Assembly (NCBI GenBank): GCA_009929485.1
Contig: SAAJ01000003.1
Location: 62,001-126,000, forward strand
Length of the DNA: 64,000 nt
Reading direction: 5' to 3'
Source of the DNA: Negativicutes bacterium
Lineage (GTDB): Bacteria; Bacillota; Negativicutes; Anaeromusales; Anaeromusaceae
Part shown: positions 24,532-33,407 of the stretch, in pieces
Numbering within the stretch: the stretch's first letter is position 1
How the letters are laid out: each line of letters starts with the position of its first letter
The notes under the pieces: generated by a model
The model's input: only the letters and a program-made list of their open reading frames with translations
Told to the model about the DNA's origin: nothing
Database searches by the model: none
Made by a program: the position numbers and the translations under genes

Positions 24532-27075
24532 TCAATTCACTTTAGTAAACATAATTTGATTTCCAGTCCGGCTCATGCGTAAATGATCGCCCTCGCCAAC
24601 TTCTCCCGCTACAATGCGCCGGCTCAAAGCCGTTTCGACACTGCGGCTGATTTGCCGTTTTAGCGGTCTAGCGCCAAATTGAGGATCAAAGCCTTCTTCC
24701 GCCAACCAGGCCAGAACGTCTTCATCCCATTCTAAGCGAAGCTGCAGCTGGCTTTCCAGCCGCGCAGCCAGCCTTGCTAACAGGATAGCGGCAATTTGTC
24801 GTACCTGCTCCGCCTCCAACGCATGGAAGACCACTACATCATCAATGCGATTGAGGAACTCCGGTCTAAAATAGCTTTTTAACAGTTGCAATACTTCATC
24901 GCGCGCCTTTTCGCCGTGCTGCAAAATATCAGCCGAGCCAAGATTGGAAGTCATAATAATAATCGTGTTTTTAAAGTCTACGGTCCGGCCTTTGCTGTCC
25001 GTAAGACGCCCATCGTCCAAAATCTGCAACAGCACATTGAACACGTCAGGATGCGCTTTTTCCACTTCGTCCAACAAGAGCACGCTATACGGCTTGCGAC
25101 GGACCGCTTCGGTCAGCTGACCGCCTTCTTCATGGCCCACATAACCAGGAGGCGCTCCAATGAGCCGGGCCACAGAATGTTTCTCCATGTACTCAGACAT
25201 ATCGAGACGAATCATGCTGCGTTCATCATCAAAAAGCACTTCCGCCAGCGTTCTCGCCAGCTCGGTCTTGCCCACCCCGGTCGGCCCCAAAAAGAGGAAA
25301 GACCCTACAGGGCGGTTCGGATCCTTAATCCCCGCCCGAGCGCGCAAAATAGCTTCGCTTACGGCATCAACGGCCTCGTTCTGCCCCACAACGCGCTGAT
25401 GCAAAATATCTTCCAAATGGGCCAGCTTTTCCCGTTCTCCCGCCAGCATGCGATTCACCGGAATTCCCGTCCAGCGGCTGACCACCTTTGCAATGTCCTC
25501 TTCGCCGACTTCTTCTTTTAAAAGCCGCCCTTCAGTCGCTTCACCGCGCTCTTTAGCCGCCATCTGCTTTTCCAGCTCCGGCAGCCGGCCATACTTAAGC
25601 TCCGCCAAGCGGTTCAAATCATAGGCGCGCTCAGCTTCCTCCATCTGCGCCCGCAAGGTTTCCATTTCTTTCTTCAGATTACGCTGGGCAAAAATTTCTT
25701 TTTTCTCGGCATCCCAGCGCTGCCGCAGCGCAGCCTCCTGTTCACGCAGCCGCGCCACTTCCGTCCGCAATTGCTGCAGCTTCTCTGCAACCGACGGAGT
25801 CTCTTCTTTGGCTAACGCCTTCTCTTCGATTTCCAGTTGCATCAGCCGCCGCATAATTTCGTCCAGCTCGCTAGGCATGGAATCGATTTCCGTCCGCAGC
25901 TTAGCAGCCGCTTCATCCATCAAGTCGATGGCCTTGTCCGGTAAAAAACGGTCGCTGATATAGCGGTCCGATAAGGTCGCTGCCGCCACTAAAGCCGCAT
26001 CCGTGATCCGCACGCCATGATGCACCTCGTAACGATCCTTCAGTCCCCGCAGAATGGAAACGGTATCTTCCACCGACGGCGGCGCCACCAGCACCGGCTG
26101 AAAACGCCGTTCTAAGGCGGCATCCTTTTCGATGTGCTTACGGTATTCGCCCAAGGTAGTAGCGCCGATACAGCGCAGCTCACCGCGCGCCAAAAGAGGC
26201 TTCAGCAAATTACCTGCATCCATGGCTCCTTCAGCAGCTCCAGCGCCAACTACAGTATGCAGCTCGTCAATAAAAAGCAGCATGGCGCCCTCGGACTGCG
26301 CTACTGTTTTTAAGACATTTTTCAGGCGCTCTTCAAACTCACCCCGGAATTTAGCGCCTGCGAGAAGCGCTCCCAAGTCCAGAGAGTACAGCATCTTCTC
26401 CTTGAGGGACTCCGGCACATCACCGGCTACGATACGTCGGGCCAAGCCCTCCACAATGGCCGTTTTCCCGACGCCTGGTTCGCCAATAAGAACTGGGTTG
26501 TTCTTACTGCGCCTGCTGAGAATCTCAATGGTACGGCGAATTTCTTCATCCCGGCCGATTACAGGGTCCAACTTTCCTTCTTTAGCGGCCGCCGTTAAAT
26601 CCCGTCCATAGCGAGCCAACATTTCCTGCGCCTCATCAGCGGCTGTTTCTTGGGGCCAACTCTGACGCAGTTTTGACCGACTCAGGCCATGCTTGCGAAA
26701 TAAGGCCACCACCTCTTGCTCGCCATCGTCCGCCAAAGCCAGCAGCAAATGCAGCGGCGCTACCAATTGTTTCTCTTCTTTGGCCAACCGTTCCGCCACC
26801 GCCATAATGCGAACAAAGGCCGTACTGGGACGCAGCTGCCCCTCCTGGCCCCGTACCTGGGGCTGGGAATTCAACAACGCTTCCGCTTCTTGCAAAAGAC
26901 GGCTGCGCTCCAAGCCTAAGGCCTCCCAAAAACGCTGCCACCGCGTCTCGCTTTCCCGCAAAAGCGCTACCAGCAAATGCTTGCCGGTCAATTCCTGATG
27001 ATACTGCACAGCGGCAATCTGCTGCGCCGTTTGTATGACTTCCAACGCTTGCGGTTGATATTGTTCTTGATTCAT
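24532..27075 (-). CDS. clpB: ATP-dependent disaggregase ClpB
   Basis: Hsp104-class AAA+ unfoldase that rescues aggregated proteins with DnaK. 847 residues: Clp_N repeats (1-150), first AAA+ module with [14 protein letters not shown] and [14 protein letters not shown], a long coiled-coil middle domain (about 400-520, very Glu/Arg/Leu-rich) that separates ClpB from ClpA/C, and second AAA+ module with [14 protein letters not shown] and [13 protein letters not shown]. The C-terminal extension is slightly shorter than in E. coli. Own promoter, with an inverted repeat upstream of it. Confidence 0.97.
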   Translation of the reverse strand: MNQEQYQPQALEVIQTAQQIAAVQYHQELTGKHLLVALLRESETRWQRFWEALGLERSRLLQEAEALLNSQPQVRGQEGQLRPSTAFVRIMAVAERLAKEEKQLVAPLHLLLALADDGEQEVVALFRKHGLSRSKLRQSWPQETAADEAQEMLARYGRDLTAAAKEGKLDPVIGRDEEIRRTIEILSRRSKNNPVLIGEPGVGKTAIVEGLARRIVAGDVPESLKEKMLYSLDLGALLAGAKFRGEFEERLKNVLKTVAQSEGAMLLFIDELHTVVGAGAAEGAMDAGNLLKPLLARGELRCIGATTLGEYRKHIEKDAALERRFQPVLVAPPSVEDTVSILRGLKDRYEVHHGVRITDAALVAAATLSDRYISDRFLPDKAIDLMDEAAAKLRTEIDSMPSELDEIMRRLMQLEIEEKALAKEETPSVAEKLQQLRTEVARLREQEAALRQRWDAEKKEIFAQRNLKKEMETLRAQMEEAERAYDLNRLAELKYGRLPELEKQMAAKERGEATEGRLLKEEVGEEDIAKVVSRWTGIPVNRMLAGEREKLAHLEDILHQRVVGQNEAVDAVSEAILRARAGIKDPNRPVGSFLFLGPTGVGKTELARTLAEVLFDDERSMIRLDMSEYMEKHSVARLIGAPPGYVGHEEGGQLTEAVRRKPYSVLLLDEVEKAHPDVFNVLLQILDDGRLTDSKGRTVDFKNTIIIMTSNLGSADILQHGEKARDEVLQLLKSYFRPEFLNRIDDVVVFHALEAEQVRQIAAILLARLAARLESQLQLRLEWDEDVLAWLAEEGFDPQFGARPLKRQISRSVETALSRRIVAGEVGEGDHLRMSRTGNQIMFTKVN

Positions 27076-27108
27076 AGAAAATCCCTCCTCTGGGCATCTT
27101 TTAATCTT

Positions 27109-27137
27109 ATTGTAGCAAAGGGATTTTCACAGCACAA
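27109..27137 (-). promoter_or_regulatory. Promoter of clpB
   Basis: Minus strand: TTGTGC, 17-bp spacer, TACAAT. About 33 nt from the start codon. Confidence 0.6.
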
Positions 27138-27147
27138 GTACTTTTTA

Positions 27148-27177
27148 GACTTTTTGACTTTTATTTATCAAAAAGTC
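27148..27177. promoter_or_regulatory. 10-bp inverted repeat upstream of clpB promoter
   Basis: GACTTTTTGA and TCAAAAAGTC, perfect, 10-bp spacer, 11 bp upstream of the -35 box. It is not CIRCE and does not fit the tandem heptamer spacing of CtsR, though half-sites AGTCAAA are reminiscent of it. Confidence 0.45.
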
Positions 27178-27190
27178 AATCGAACTTATA

Positions 27191-27223
27191 AAAAAAGCCC
27201 GCCCTTAAAGGGCAGGCTTTTTT
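27191..27223 (-). terminator. Terminator after the ferredoxin gene
   Basis: Hairpin AAAAAAGCCTGCCC.../GGGCGGGCTTTTTT with a short loop and a T run, 12 nt beyond the stop. Confidence 0.9.
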
Positions 27224-27234
27224 GTAAGTAAACC

Positions 27235-27405
27235 TTATTCGGGGCTGATGGCGCTAACCGGACAGCTAGCAGCACAAGCGCCGCAATCAATACAGGAACC
27301 TGCATCGATTACAAACTGAGTGTCGCCTTGGGAGATAGCTCCAACCGGGCAAGTGGACTCGCAAGCACCACACTGAATGCAAGCATCGCTAATTTTGTAA
27401 GCCAT
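27235..27405 (-). CDS. 2[4Fe-4S] ferredoxin
   Basis: Small electron carrier of 56 residues, clostridial type. Two cluster motifs: CIQCGACESTCP and CIDCGACAASCP, separated by the usual loop, ending AISPE. It is the obvious acceptor for the pyruvate oxidoreductase in this window. ATG follows a GAGGAAG site. Monocistronic, with its own terminator. Confidence 0.95.
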   Translation of the reverse strand: MAYKISDACIQCGACESTCPVGAISQGDTQFVIDAGSCIDCGACAASCPVSAISPE

Positions 27406-27509
27406 TTGTCTTCCTCCTCACCATACAGAAAGTTGAAATAACATCCAAATATATAATATCACAAAGAGCTTCGTTTACCTAGTGCTTTTTTTATTTTTGA
27501 AGAGCAAAT

Positions 27510-28811
27510 TTATTCAGACGCTAAGAGTCGCAACGTACTGCGAACCAGCAGTTCCGCCGCCGGAGCCAGTACCGCCTCGTCAAAATCAAAATGCCCATTA
27601 TGATGTCCCGCCGCCAACTTCGCGCCAAACATTGTATAGCACCCTTTGCCGCCCTGCTCTTGTACAGCGCTTAAAAGATAGGCAAAATCCTCGGATGCTC
27701 CAAAATCAACGCGTGTTTCAATTTCCGTGAAGAAAGGAATAACGTTGGCTGCAGCTTCCACTTGGGCAATGACCGCCGTATCGCTCTCACCGCCTTTAGT
27801 GCCTCCCACCACGTCAATCTGATACGAGACATCCCACATGGCAGCCGCCGCTTCAATAATACGCCGCGCTTCGCCCTGCATGTACTCATCCAGCTCGCTC
27901 GTAGCGCCTCGCGTTTCCAACTGAAAAAAAGCGTTTGGCGGAATCACATTACGCCCCTGCCCCGCCTGAAGCGTGCCTACGGTAATACGCGTAGCGCCGC
28001 CGCCATGACGCGAAATGGCATGAAGATTCAATGCCGCTGAGCAAGCCGCCAACAAGGCGTTTTTTCCCTGCTCCGGAAACGCGCCGGCATGCGAAGACAC
28101 ACCCGTGTACGTAACATCCATCTTTGTAGTCGCCAAAAAATTATCGGTACCGCAAATAACTTGGCCCGTTCGAGTCGCTTTAAAGCCAATATGTGCGCCT
28201 AAAAGGTAATCCACCTTTTCTACCGCACCGGCGCTGACCATCGCCTTAGCTCCGCGCACGCCTTCTTCGGCCGGCTGGAAAATCAGCCGGATTTTACCGC
28301 GCAACTGGCTGCGCTGCGCAGCCAGAGCCGCTGCTACCGCCAAGCCAACCGCTACATGGCCGTCATGGCCGCAAGCATGCATAGCACCCGCCTGCACCGA
28401 AGCAAAGCCGGCTGCATGCGGCCGATGCGCCGCATCTGCGCTTTCCACACAATCATTGGCGTCCAAGTCAAAACGCAGCGCTACCAACGGCCCCTCGCCG
28501 CAATCCAGATCCGCCCACAGCGCCGTAAAACCGCCGCGCATCCGGTCCAACCATTTTTCCGGCGTTCCCTGTTGCAAGGCCCGCGCCTCCTGCTCTGCCA
28601 AGACCTCCGCCTTGGGAACCCCCATGCGATCCTCGTCGCGCAAAGCGTCTTTCCCTACGGTCAGCGCATACCCTAGCTGTTCCAACCGTTCCGCCACTTT
28701 TGCCGCTGTCCGGTATTCCGTCCAGCCGGTTTCCGCATACCGGTGCACATCCCGCCGATCTTCCACCAGTTGCGCTTCCCCTGCTGCCAAGCTTTTTTGC
28801 CATTGTTCCAT
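27510..28811 (-). CDS. M20 amidohydrolase, AbgA-like (p-aminobenzoyl-glutamate hydrolase subunit A)
   Basis: Zinc aminoacylase-type hydrolase of 433 residues. It lines up well by memory with E. coli AbgA along its length: RRDVHRYAETGWTEYRTA, GGFTALWADLDCG, MHACGHDGHVAVGLAVA, FQPAEEGVRGAKAMVSAGAV, CGTDNFLATTKMDVTYTG, QAGQGRNVIP and FGAKLAAGHHNGHFDFDEAVL. Metal ligands and the general-base Glu are kept. E. coli AbgA works with AbgB; no second subunit or AbgT transporter is adjacent, so the substrate may differ. Start at MEQWQKS, behind GGAGG at 7 nt. Confidence 0.85.
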   Translation of the reverse strand: MEQWQKSLAAGEAQLVEDRRDVHRYAETGWTEYRTAAKVAERLEQLGYALTVGKDALRDEDRMGVPKAEVLAEQEARALQQGTPEKWLDRMRGGFTALWADLDCGEGPLVALRFDLDANDCVESADAAHRPHAAGFASVQAGAMHACGHDGHVAVGLAVAAALAAQRSQLRGKIRLIFQPAEEGVRGAKAMVSAGAVEKVDYLLGAHIGFKATRTGQVICGTDNFLATTKMDVTYTGVSSHAGAFPEQGKNALLAACSAALNLHAISRHGGGATRITVGTLQAGQGRNVIPPNAFFQLETRGATSELDEYMQGEARRIIEAAAAMWDVSYQIDVVGGTKGGESDTAVIAQVEAAANVIPFFTEIETRVDFGASEDFAYLLSAVQEQGGKGCYTMFGAKLAAGHHNGHFDFDEAVLAPAAELLVRSTLRLLASE

Positions 28812-28875
28812 CTTTTTGCCTCCACTCTTCACGAAACGACCTAATAACGGACGTTTCCGTTTTTCTTGTATACTT

Positions 28876-28904
28876 AGTTTACCTTGTGTTTTTGATATTG
28901 ACAA
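28876..28904 (-). promoter_or_regulatory. Promoter of the AbgA-like gene
   Basis: Minus strand: TTGTCA, 17-bp spacer, TAAACT. TTGTATAC (28866-28873) lies just downstream. Confidence 0.55.
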
Positions 28905-28936
28905 CAAACATTCTTGAATATTCGGCAGAATTTAAT

Positions 28937-28972
28937 AAAAAAAGCTGCCGCCTCAGGCGTACAGCTTTTTTA
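28937..28972 (-). terminator. Terminator after the GGDEF/EAL gene
   Basis: Hairpin with AAAAAAGCTG/CAGCTTTTTT arms and an inner GCCT/AGGC pair, ending in seven T on the minus strand, 8 nt past the stop. Confidence 0.85.
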
Positions 28973-28979
28973 TTGAAAA

Positions 28980-30398
28980 TCATGAAGATCCAGGCGACTC
29001 CTCTACAAACCACAAATGACAGAGCCGCTGAGCCGTCCACAAATCCAAGAATCTGCGTATTTTGCCTTGCGGCAAAGGCGGACTGAACCAATAGCCCTGC
29101 AGATAATCGCAATTCAGTTTGCACAAATGACGGAACTGTTCTCTTGATTCAACGCCTTCCGCCACAACCCGCAGCGATAGATGATGAGACATCTCAATCA
29201 CACTGCGCACAACGGCTTCAAACACCGGATCGTTTTGAATGTCCTGAATGAAGGTTTTATCCAGCTTCACCGTATGAATAGGAAGCTTCGTTAAATACGT
29301 TAAAGAAGAATAACCGGTACCGAAGTCATCCAAAGAAAACCTCACCCCTGCGTCGCCCAGCTCATGCAAGACCTTTACAGCCTTATCAAAAGAAGCGATC
29401 AGTAAGCTTTCCGTAATTTCCAATTCCAGCGCAGACGGCGGCAGCCCCGTCTGTTCCAATACATCTAACACCTGGCAGACAAAGCCTGCTTGTTCAATTT
29501 GCTTGGCCGATACGTTAACTGCCATGCGCAGGTTGCGTCCCGTAGCTTTCCGCAATTCTACAGCATATGCGCAAGCCTCTTCCAACACCCACAGACCGAT
29601 GGCTTCAATCAGCCCATTTTCCTCCGCCAGCGGAATAAAATCCCCCGGCGAAATAATGCCTTCTTTCAAGCGGTGCCATCGCACCAAAGCTTCTAATTGG
29701 ATAACTTCTCTCGTATGAGGATCCACTACAGGCTGATATTCCAAAAAGAATTCCTCATTCTTCAACGCCTGATACAAGTTCTGCTCCAGCGTCGTCTTTC
29801 TCTGCAGACGCTGTTTCATCGAAGGCTCAAAAAGGACCCAGCCCTTCTTGCCCCGCTTTTTCACTTCATAAAGAGCCACATTAGCATGTTGCATAACCTG
29901 CGTAGCCGAGGTGCCATGTTTAGGATACGTGGCTACGCCAAAACTTGCACTCAAATGACAAGATTGTTCTTTAACAACAAATGGATCTCGAAACATTTCC
30001 GCCATATTTCCTACCCAGCCGGAAATATTCAAGCGCTCCGGCGTCATTGCCGGGCAAACCGCTACAAATTCATCGCTAGAAGTACGCGCCAGCACGCAGC
30101 TTTCATCCAAGGATTCACGCAGACGTCCGGCAACCTGCTGCAGCAACATATCGCCGCAGTCTTCTCCCATGGAATCGTTCACCGTCTGAAAATTATTCAA
30201 GTCAATAGAAATGACCGCCCCCTGACAAGAAGCTGCCATTTCTTCCAGCAAATGCAGCAAATACGTACGATTGGGCAGACCTGTCAAATTATCATAAAAA
30301 GCCAGCCGCCGCAGCTTTGCCTCGCCTTGGCGCAATTCTTCCCAAATATCTGGCCGGCACGAAGGAAATCCCATAAATTCGCTCCATTTATCATCCAT
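28980..30398 (-). CDS. GGDEF-EAL protein with degenerate GGDEF, probable c-di-GMP phosphodiesterase
   Basis: 472 residues, soluble, with a short N-terminal segment, GGDEF (about 40-200) and EAL (about 215-460). DNLTGLPNR and SIDLNNFQTVND are kept, but the active-site loop reads SSDEF instead of GGDEF, so cyclase activity is unlikely; it may sense GTP. The EAL half is complete: LEALVRWHR, AVNVSAKQ, LEITESLL, SLDDFGTGYSSLTYL, KLDKTFI and VAEGVES. Start at 30398 (MDDKWSEF) has GGAG 8 nt upstream. Confidence 0.88.
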   Translation of the reverse strand: MDDKWSEFMGFPSCRPDIWEELRQGEAKLRRLAFYDNLTGLPNRTYLLHLLEEMAASCQGAVISIDLNNFQTVNDSMGEDCGDMLLQQVAGRLRESLDESCVLARTSSDEFVAVCPAMTPERLNISGWVGNMAEMFRDPFVVKEQSCHLSASFGVATYPKHGTSATQVMQHANVALYEVKKRGKKGWVLFEPSMKQRLQRKTTLEQNLYQALKNEEFFLEYQPVVDPHTREVIQLEALVRWHRLKEGIISPGDFIPLAEENGLIEAIGLWVLEEACAYAVELRKATGRNLRMAVNVSAKQIEQAGFVCQVLDVLEQTGLPPSALELEITESLLIASFDKAVKVLHELGDAGVRFSLDDFGTGYSSLTYLTKLPIHTVKLDKTFIQDIQNDPVFEAVVRSVIEMSHHLSLRVVAEGVESREQFRHLCKLNCDYLQGYWFSPPLPQGKIRRFLDLWTAQRLCHLWFVEESPGSS

Positions 30399-30608
30399 TT
30401 TGTGCATCTCCAGCAACAATGTTAATAGCACACTAAAACCATTTTACATGTTTTCTAAGAAAGTTCAAAGCTATTTTTTATTGTTCAAATGACTTTCAAC
30501 TAAAAACAGGATTATTCCTTATAGATCGAGAACTGAATATCCAAGTGAGTTCACACCTGAACGATCTTTGGCTTTTGTTTAGCACTTTATTTCAAGGAGG
30601 TTTTCATT

Positions 30609-31184
30609 TTGTCCAAATCCATCATTATGCGTCTCAGTTGTATCGCCCTTGTTTGCCTGTTCCTAGGTTCTCTTTCTTCGGCCGAAGCCGCTACCAAAGA
30701 GGAGAAACGCCAAAACGTGCGCAATATGGCCTCAACCGCGCTAAATCGACTCTACGACAGCCGCCCTTCCGCCCGCGAAGCGGTTGAAAACGCTGCCGGC
30801 TACGCCGTCTTCCAAAATACCGGCATCAAGATTTTAGTTTTAGGCAGTAGCCGCGGTAAAGGAATTGCCGTCAATAACCAAAACGGCGCGGAAACATTCA
30901 TGAAAATGGCCGAAGGGCAAGTCGGCTTAGGTATCGGCGTAACCAAGTATAACGTGATCTTTGTTTTTGATACCCAGGACGCTTTAAACCGCTTTGTCAA
31001 CAAGGGTTGGGACTTCGGCGGCCAAGCTACCGCCGCTGCTACCGACAGTGTTTCCGGCGGGTCTTTTGAGGGAGCCGCCAGCGTCTCTGAGGGCATCTGG
31101 ATGTACCAAATGACCGATTCCGGCCTGGCCTTGGAAATCGCGCTCAAAGGCACTCGTTACTATAAAGACGGAGACTTGAACTAG
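30609..31184 (+). CDS. YSC84-family exported lipid-binding-type protein
   Basis: 191 residues, signal peptide with likely cleavage after AEA at about residue 27, then the YSC84 domain: AREAVENAAGYAVFQNTGIK, GSSRGKGIAVN, GQVGLGIGVTKYNVIFVFDTQDALNRFVNKGWDFGG, ending in a Tyr-rich strand. The start is TTG, fixed by AGGAGG 8 nt upstream. YSC84 domains bind membranes or lipids in eukaryotes; the bacterial role, probably periplasmic, is not established. Confidence 0.82.
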   Translation: MSKSIIMRLSCIALVCLFLGSLSSAEAATKEEKRQNVRNMASTALNRLYDSRPSAREAVENAAGYAVFQNTGIKILVLGSSRGKGIAVNNQNGAETFMKMAEGQVGLGIGVTKYNVIFVFDTQDALNRFVNKGWDFGGQATAAATDSVSGGSFEGAASVSEGIWMYQMTDSGLALEIALKGTRYYKDGDLN

Positions 31185-31277
31185 AACGCACTCTCTAAGC
31201 AGCCCTTTAAATCCCTCTGCTACAGCAAACTGGGGATGTGAAAGGCCAACTTCCATAAGTAAATACTGCGAATAATT

Positions 31278-31319
31278 AAGGCCAGGATGTATAAATTAGT
31301 CACCATACATCCTGGCCTT
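31278..31319. terminator. Bidirectional hairpin between convergent genes
   Basis: A perfect 15-bp stem (AAGGCCAGGATGTAT) with a 12-nt loop between the YSC84 and DUF4412 genes. T runs are weak on both sides. Confidence 0.6.
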
Positions 31320-31336
31320 CTACTTTCTGAGCCTAC

Positions 31337-31915
31337 TTACTCCCTCGGTATAAACCCGCCCATCCCAGACATGCTCATTTTAGTGTAATCTGCAGGAACT
31401 TCGAACAGGGATGGATTCAAATTACCAAGGCTAATATTGCGATATTCAGTCCACCAACTGCCGTCAATCGCAGCTGTTTTTACCGCCATCGTTATGCCGG
31501 GATCACTCGAAACCCATTCATAGTACGAACTTTGCTTGTTTATGGTTATTTTGTATTTGTCGGCGCCATACCCATTGATGGTTTCACGAAGAATAAATTC
31601 CCGTTCGACGTCGCTGGCTCCAGAATCATTCGCCGGAAGATGCTTTTGATTCATAGCGGCGGACTGCAGCACTTGTTCCATATACATCTTCTCTTCAGGC
31701 ATCAGCAGCCAAATCAGCTTCTTATCAAGGCGCGTAATGCTAATCATTTCCTTGGTTTCCACTCTTATTTTATCGGCATCCATGTAAATTTTTCCATTAT
31801 GCCCGTCCGAACTATATAGGTCAGCAGAAAAAGTCATTGCTGCTGCCGAAGCGGCCAACCCCCAAAGACCCCAAGCCATTACTGCTAAGAAACAAAAGTT
31901 TTTCATAAAACGCAT
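31337..31915 (-). CDS. Exported protein, DUF4412/LolA-like fold
   Basis: 192 residues with a signal peptide (to about residue 25, ASAAA). The mature part has repeated beta strands of the outer-membrane-lipoprotein-sorting type: FSADLYSSDGHNGKIYMDADKIRVET, ITRLDKKLIWLLMPEEKMYME, YGADKYKITI and SLFEVPADYTKMSM. Likely periplasmic. Substrate unknown. ATG at 31915 with GGGAG upstream. Confidence 0.6.
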   Translation of the reverse strand: MRFMKNFCFLAVMAWGLWGLAASAAAMTFSADLYSSDGHNGKIYMDADKIRVETKEMISITRLDKKLIWLLMPEEKMYMEQVLQSAAMNQKHLPANDSGASDVEREFILRETINGYGADKYKITINKQSSYYEWVSSDPGITMAVKTAAIDGSWWTEYRNISLGNLNPSLFEVPADYTKMSMSGMGGFIPRE

Positions 31916-32046
31916 TGTTTTCTCTCCCTTCAATAGCTTCTACAGTCTCACTTCTCTTCGTTTTCCCGGATACGCTTAATCTCATTATACAATTTTGCCC
32001 TCAAAATTCCTGCTGTTTTTCTATATTTCTTCTATGAGCGCACAAA

Positions 32047-33204
32047 TCAAAACAAAAACTGAACTATGCCGATTGCGCCGCCACCAAATATAAGCCAGGT
32101 AGTATTTACGCGATACTTAAAAATAGCAATACAAGATAGCATCGCAAGCAGCGCCGTCAGCCAGTCAATCACTGAAGACATCGCCAGTGTCCAGGTTACC
32201 GAAGCCATAAGGGCCAGAGAAGCCACAATGACACCAGCAAGAAAGTCCGATGCTATGGCTGAATTTTTGATTTTGCTTAAAAAAATGCTTATAACAGGCA
32301 CAAAGACAAAAGACGGTAAAAAAATGGCAATCGTCGCAACGATCGCGCCCGGAATCCCGGCAATCACATAGCCAATAAAGGTTGCCGTTGTAAATACCGG
32401 TCCAGGAGTAACTTGGCCAATCGCCACAGCATCCAACAGTTGCTGAGAAGTAAGCACTTGGTAATTTTGCACAAAGTCCTTCCATAAAAAGGCCAGCAAA
32501 ACATAGCCGCTGCCATACAAAACAGCACCGATTTTAAAAAACGTAACAAACAACGCTGCTAGTGAAAGCTTAGCGCCAGCAGCAGCCTGCGCGGCTTCGT
32601 TTTTTGTCACATCCACAAGCGCAAGCAAAGGTGCAAAAAACACATTCATTTTTATCTTGTGCGCTCTTTTTATCGCGATCATCGCCACGCCGCTCAGCAT
32701 CAGAAGAAATAACGGATTAACAACAAAAAAAGAGAGCCCCAACGCCATGCCGCCGATCAAGCCGCTAGGAACGTCTTTAACTGCCGTTTTCCCCAAATTC
32801 CAAATGGCTTGGGCGATGATGGCTACAATCACAGGCTTTACGCCATAAAGAGCGAAGGATACTTGCGGTAATTCTCCATACAATACATAAATGTGCGCTA
32901 AAAACAAAACGATTAACATCGCAGGCAGAATGAAAAAAACGCCCGCGCCAATTAACCCCGGCCAGCCTGCCTTTAAATAGCCGATATAAATAGCCAATTC
33001 CGTTGAGGTGGGGCCAGGAATTAAATTGGAAGCGCCTACTAATTCAAGAAACTTGCCTCGCTCCAACCATTGTCGTTTCTGTACAAATTCATCTTCCATC
33101 ATCGCAATATGCGCGGCCGGACCGCCAAAAGACAATGTCCCTAAACGCAAAAAGACCAAACATACTTCCAGCAAACTTGCTTTCGTCTGATGTTCTTGAA
33201 GCAT
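32047..33204 (-). CDS. chrA: Chromate transporter family protein ChrA
   Basis: CHR-family membrane protein of 385 residues with two homologous halves, the long form. Half 1 has LRLGTLSFGGPAAHIAMMEDEFVQKRQWL and NLIPGPTSTELAIYIGY; half 2 has FKIGAVLYGSGYVLLAFLWKDFV and AIGQVTPGPVFTTATFIGY. Ten or more hydrophobic helices. Family members export chromate; many genomes have homologues without known chromate exposure, so the native anion is uncertain. Start at MLQEHQ behind GAGGGGGG. Confidence 0.88.
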   Translation of the reverse strand: MLQEHQTKASLLEVCLVFLRLGTLSFGGPAAHIAMMEDEFVQKRQWLERGKFLELVGASNLIPGPTSTELAIYIGYLKAGWPGLIGAGVFFILPAMLIVLFLAHIYVLYGELPQVSFALYGVKPVIVAIIAQAIWNLGKTAVKDVPSGLIGGMALGLSFFVVNPLFLLMLSGVAMIAIKRAHKIKMNVFFAPLLALVDVTKNEAAQAAAGAKLSLAALFVTFFKIGAVLYGSGYVLLAFLWKDFVQNYQVLTSQQLLDAVAIGQVTPGPVFTTATFIGYVIAGIPGAIVATIAIFLPSFVFVPVISIFLSKIKNSAIASDFLAGVIVASLALMASVTWTLAMSSVIDWLTALLAMLSCIAIFKYRVNTTWLIFGGGAIGIVQFLF

Positions 33205-33326
33205 AGAGTCCCCCCCTCTGCTTGCCTTGAAGCAGTGATGTGATTCGCAAATCATAAGCAAGATGCCTCTCTTGCTACCGTTTGGAAATAACTGCAATAC
33301 TTTTATAGAAATAGAGGAACATACGC

Positions 33327-33383
33327 AAAAAACCGCTCTTCATGATAATCTAATTCAAGATTACCATAAATGAGCGGTTTTTT
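33327..33383 (-). terminator. Terminator after glmS
   Basis: A long hairpin: AAAAAACCGCTC/GAGCGGTTTTTT at the base and an inner ATGATAATCT/AGATTACCAT, ending in T on the minus strand. Confidence 0.85.
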
Positions 33384-33407
33384 CATCTTTTACACAATCA
33401 GTTTCCG

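Noticed and set aside
27141-27180. CtsR box upstream of clpB
   Set aside because: AGTCAAA-like heptamers repeat every 8-9 bp rather than the required 10; recorded only as an inverted repeat.
30548-30561. GTTCACACCTGAAC palindrome upstream of the YSC84 gene, LexA-like
   Set aside because: Spacing and orientation differ from the Firmicute LexA box (GAAC-N4-GTTC).
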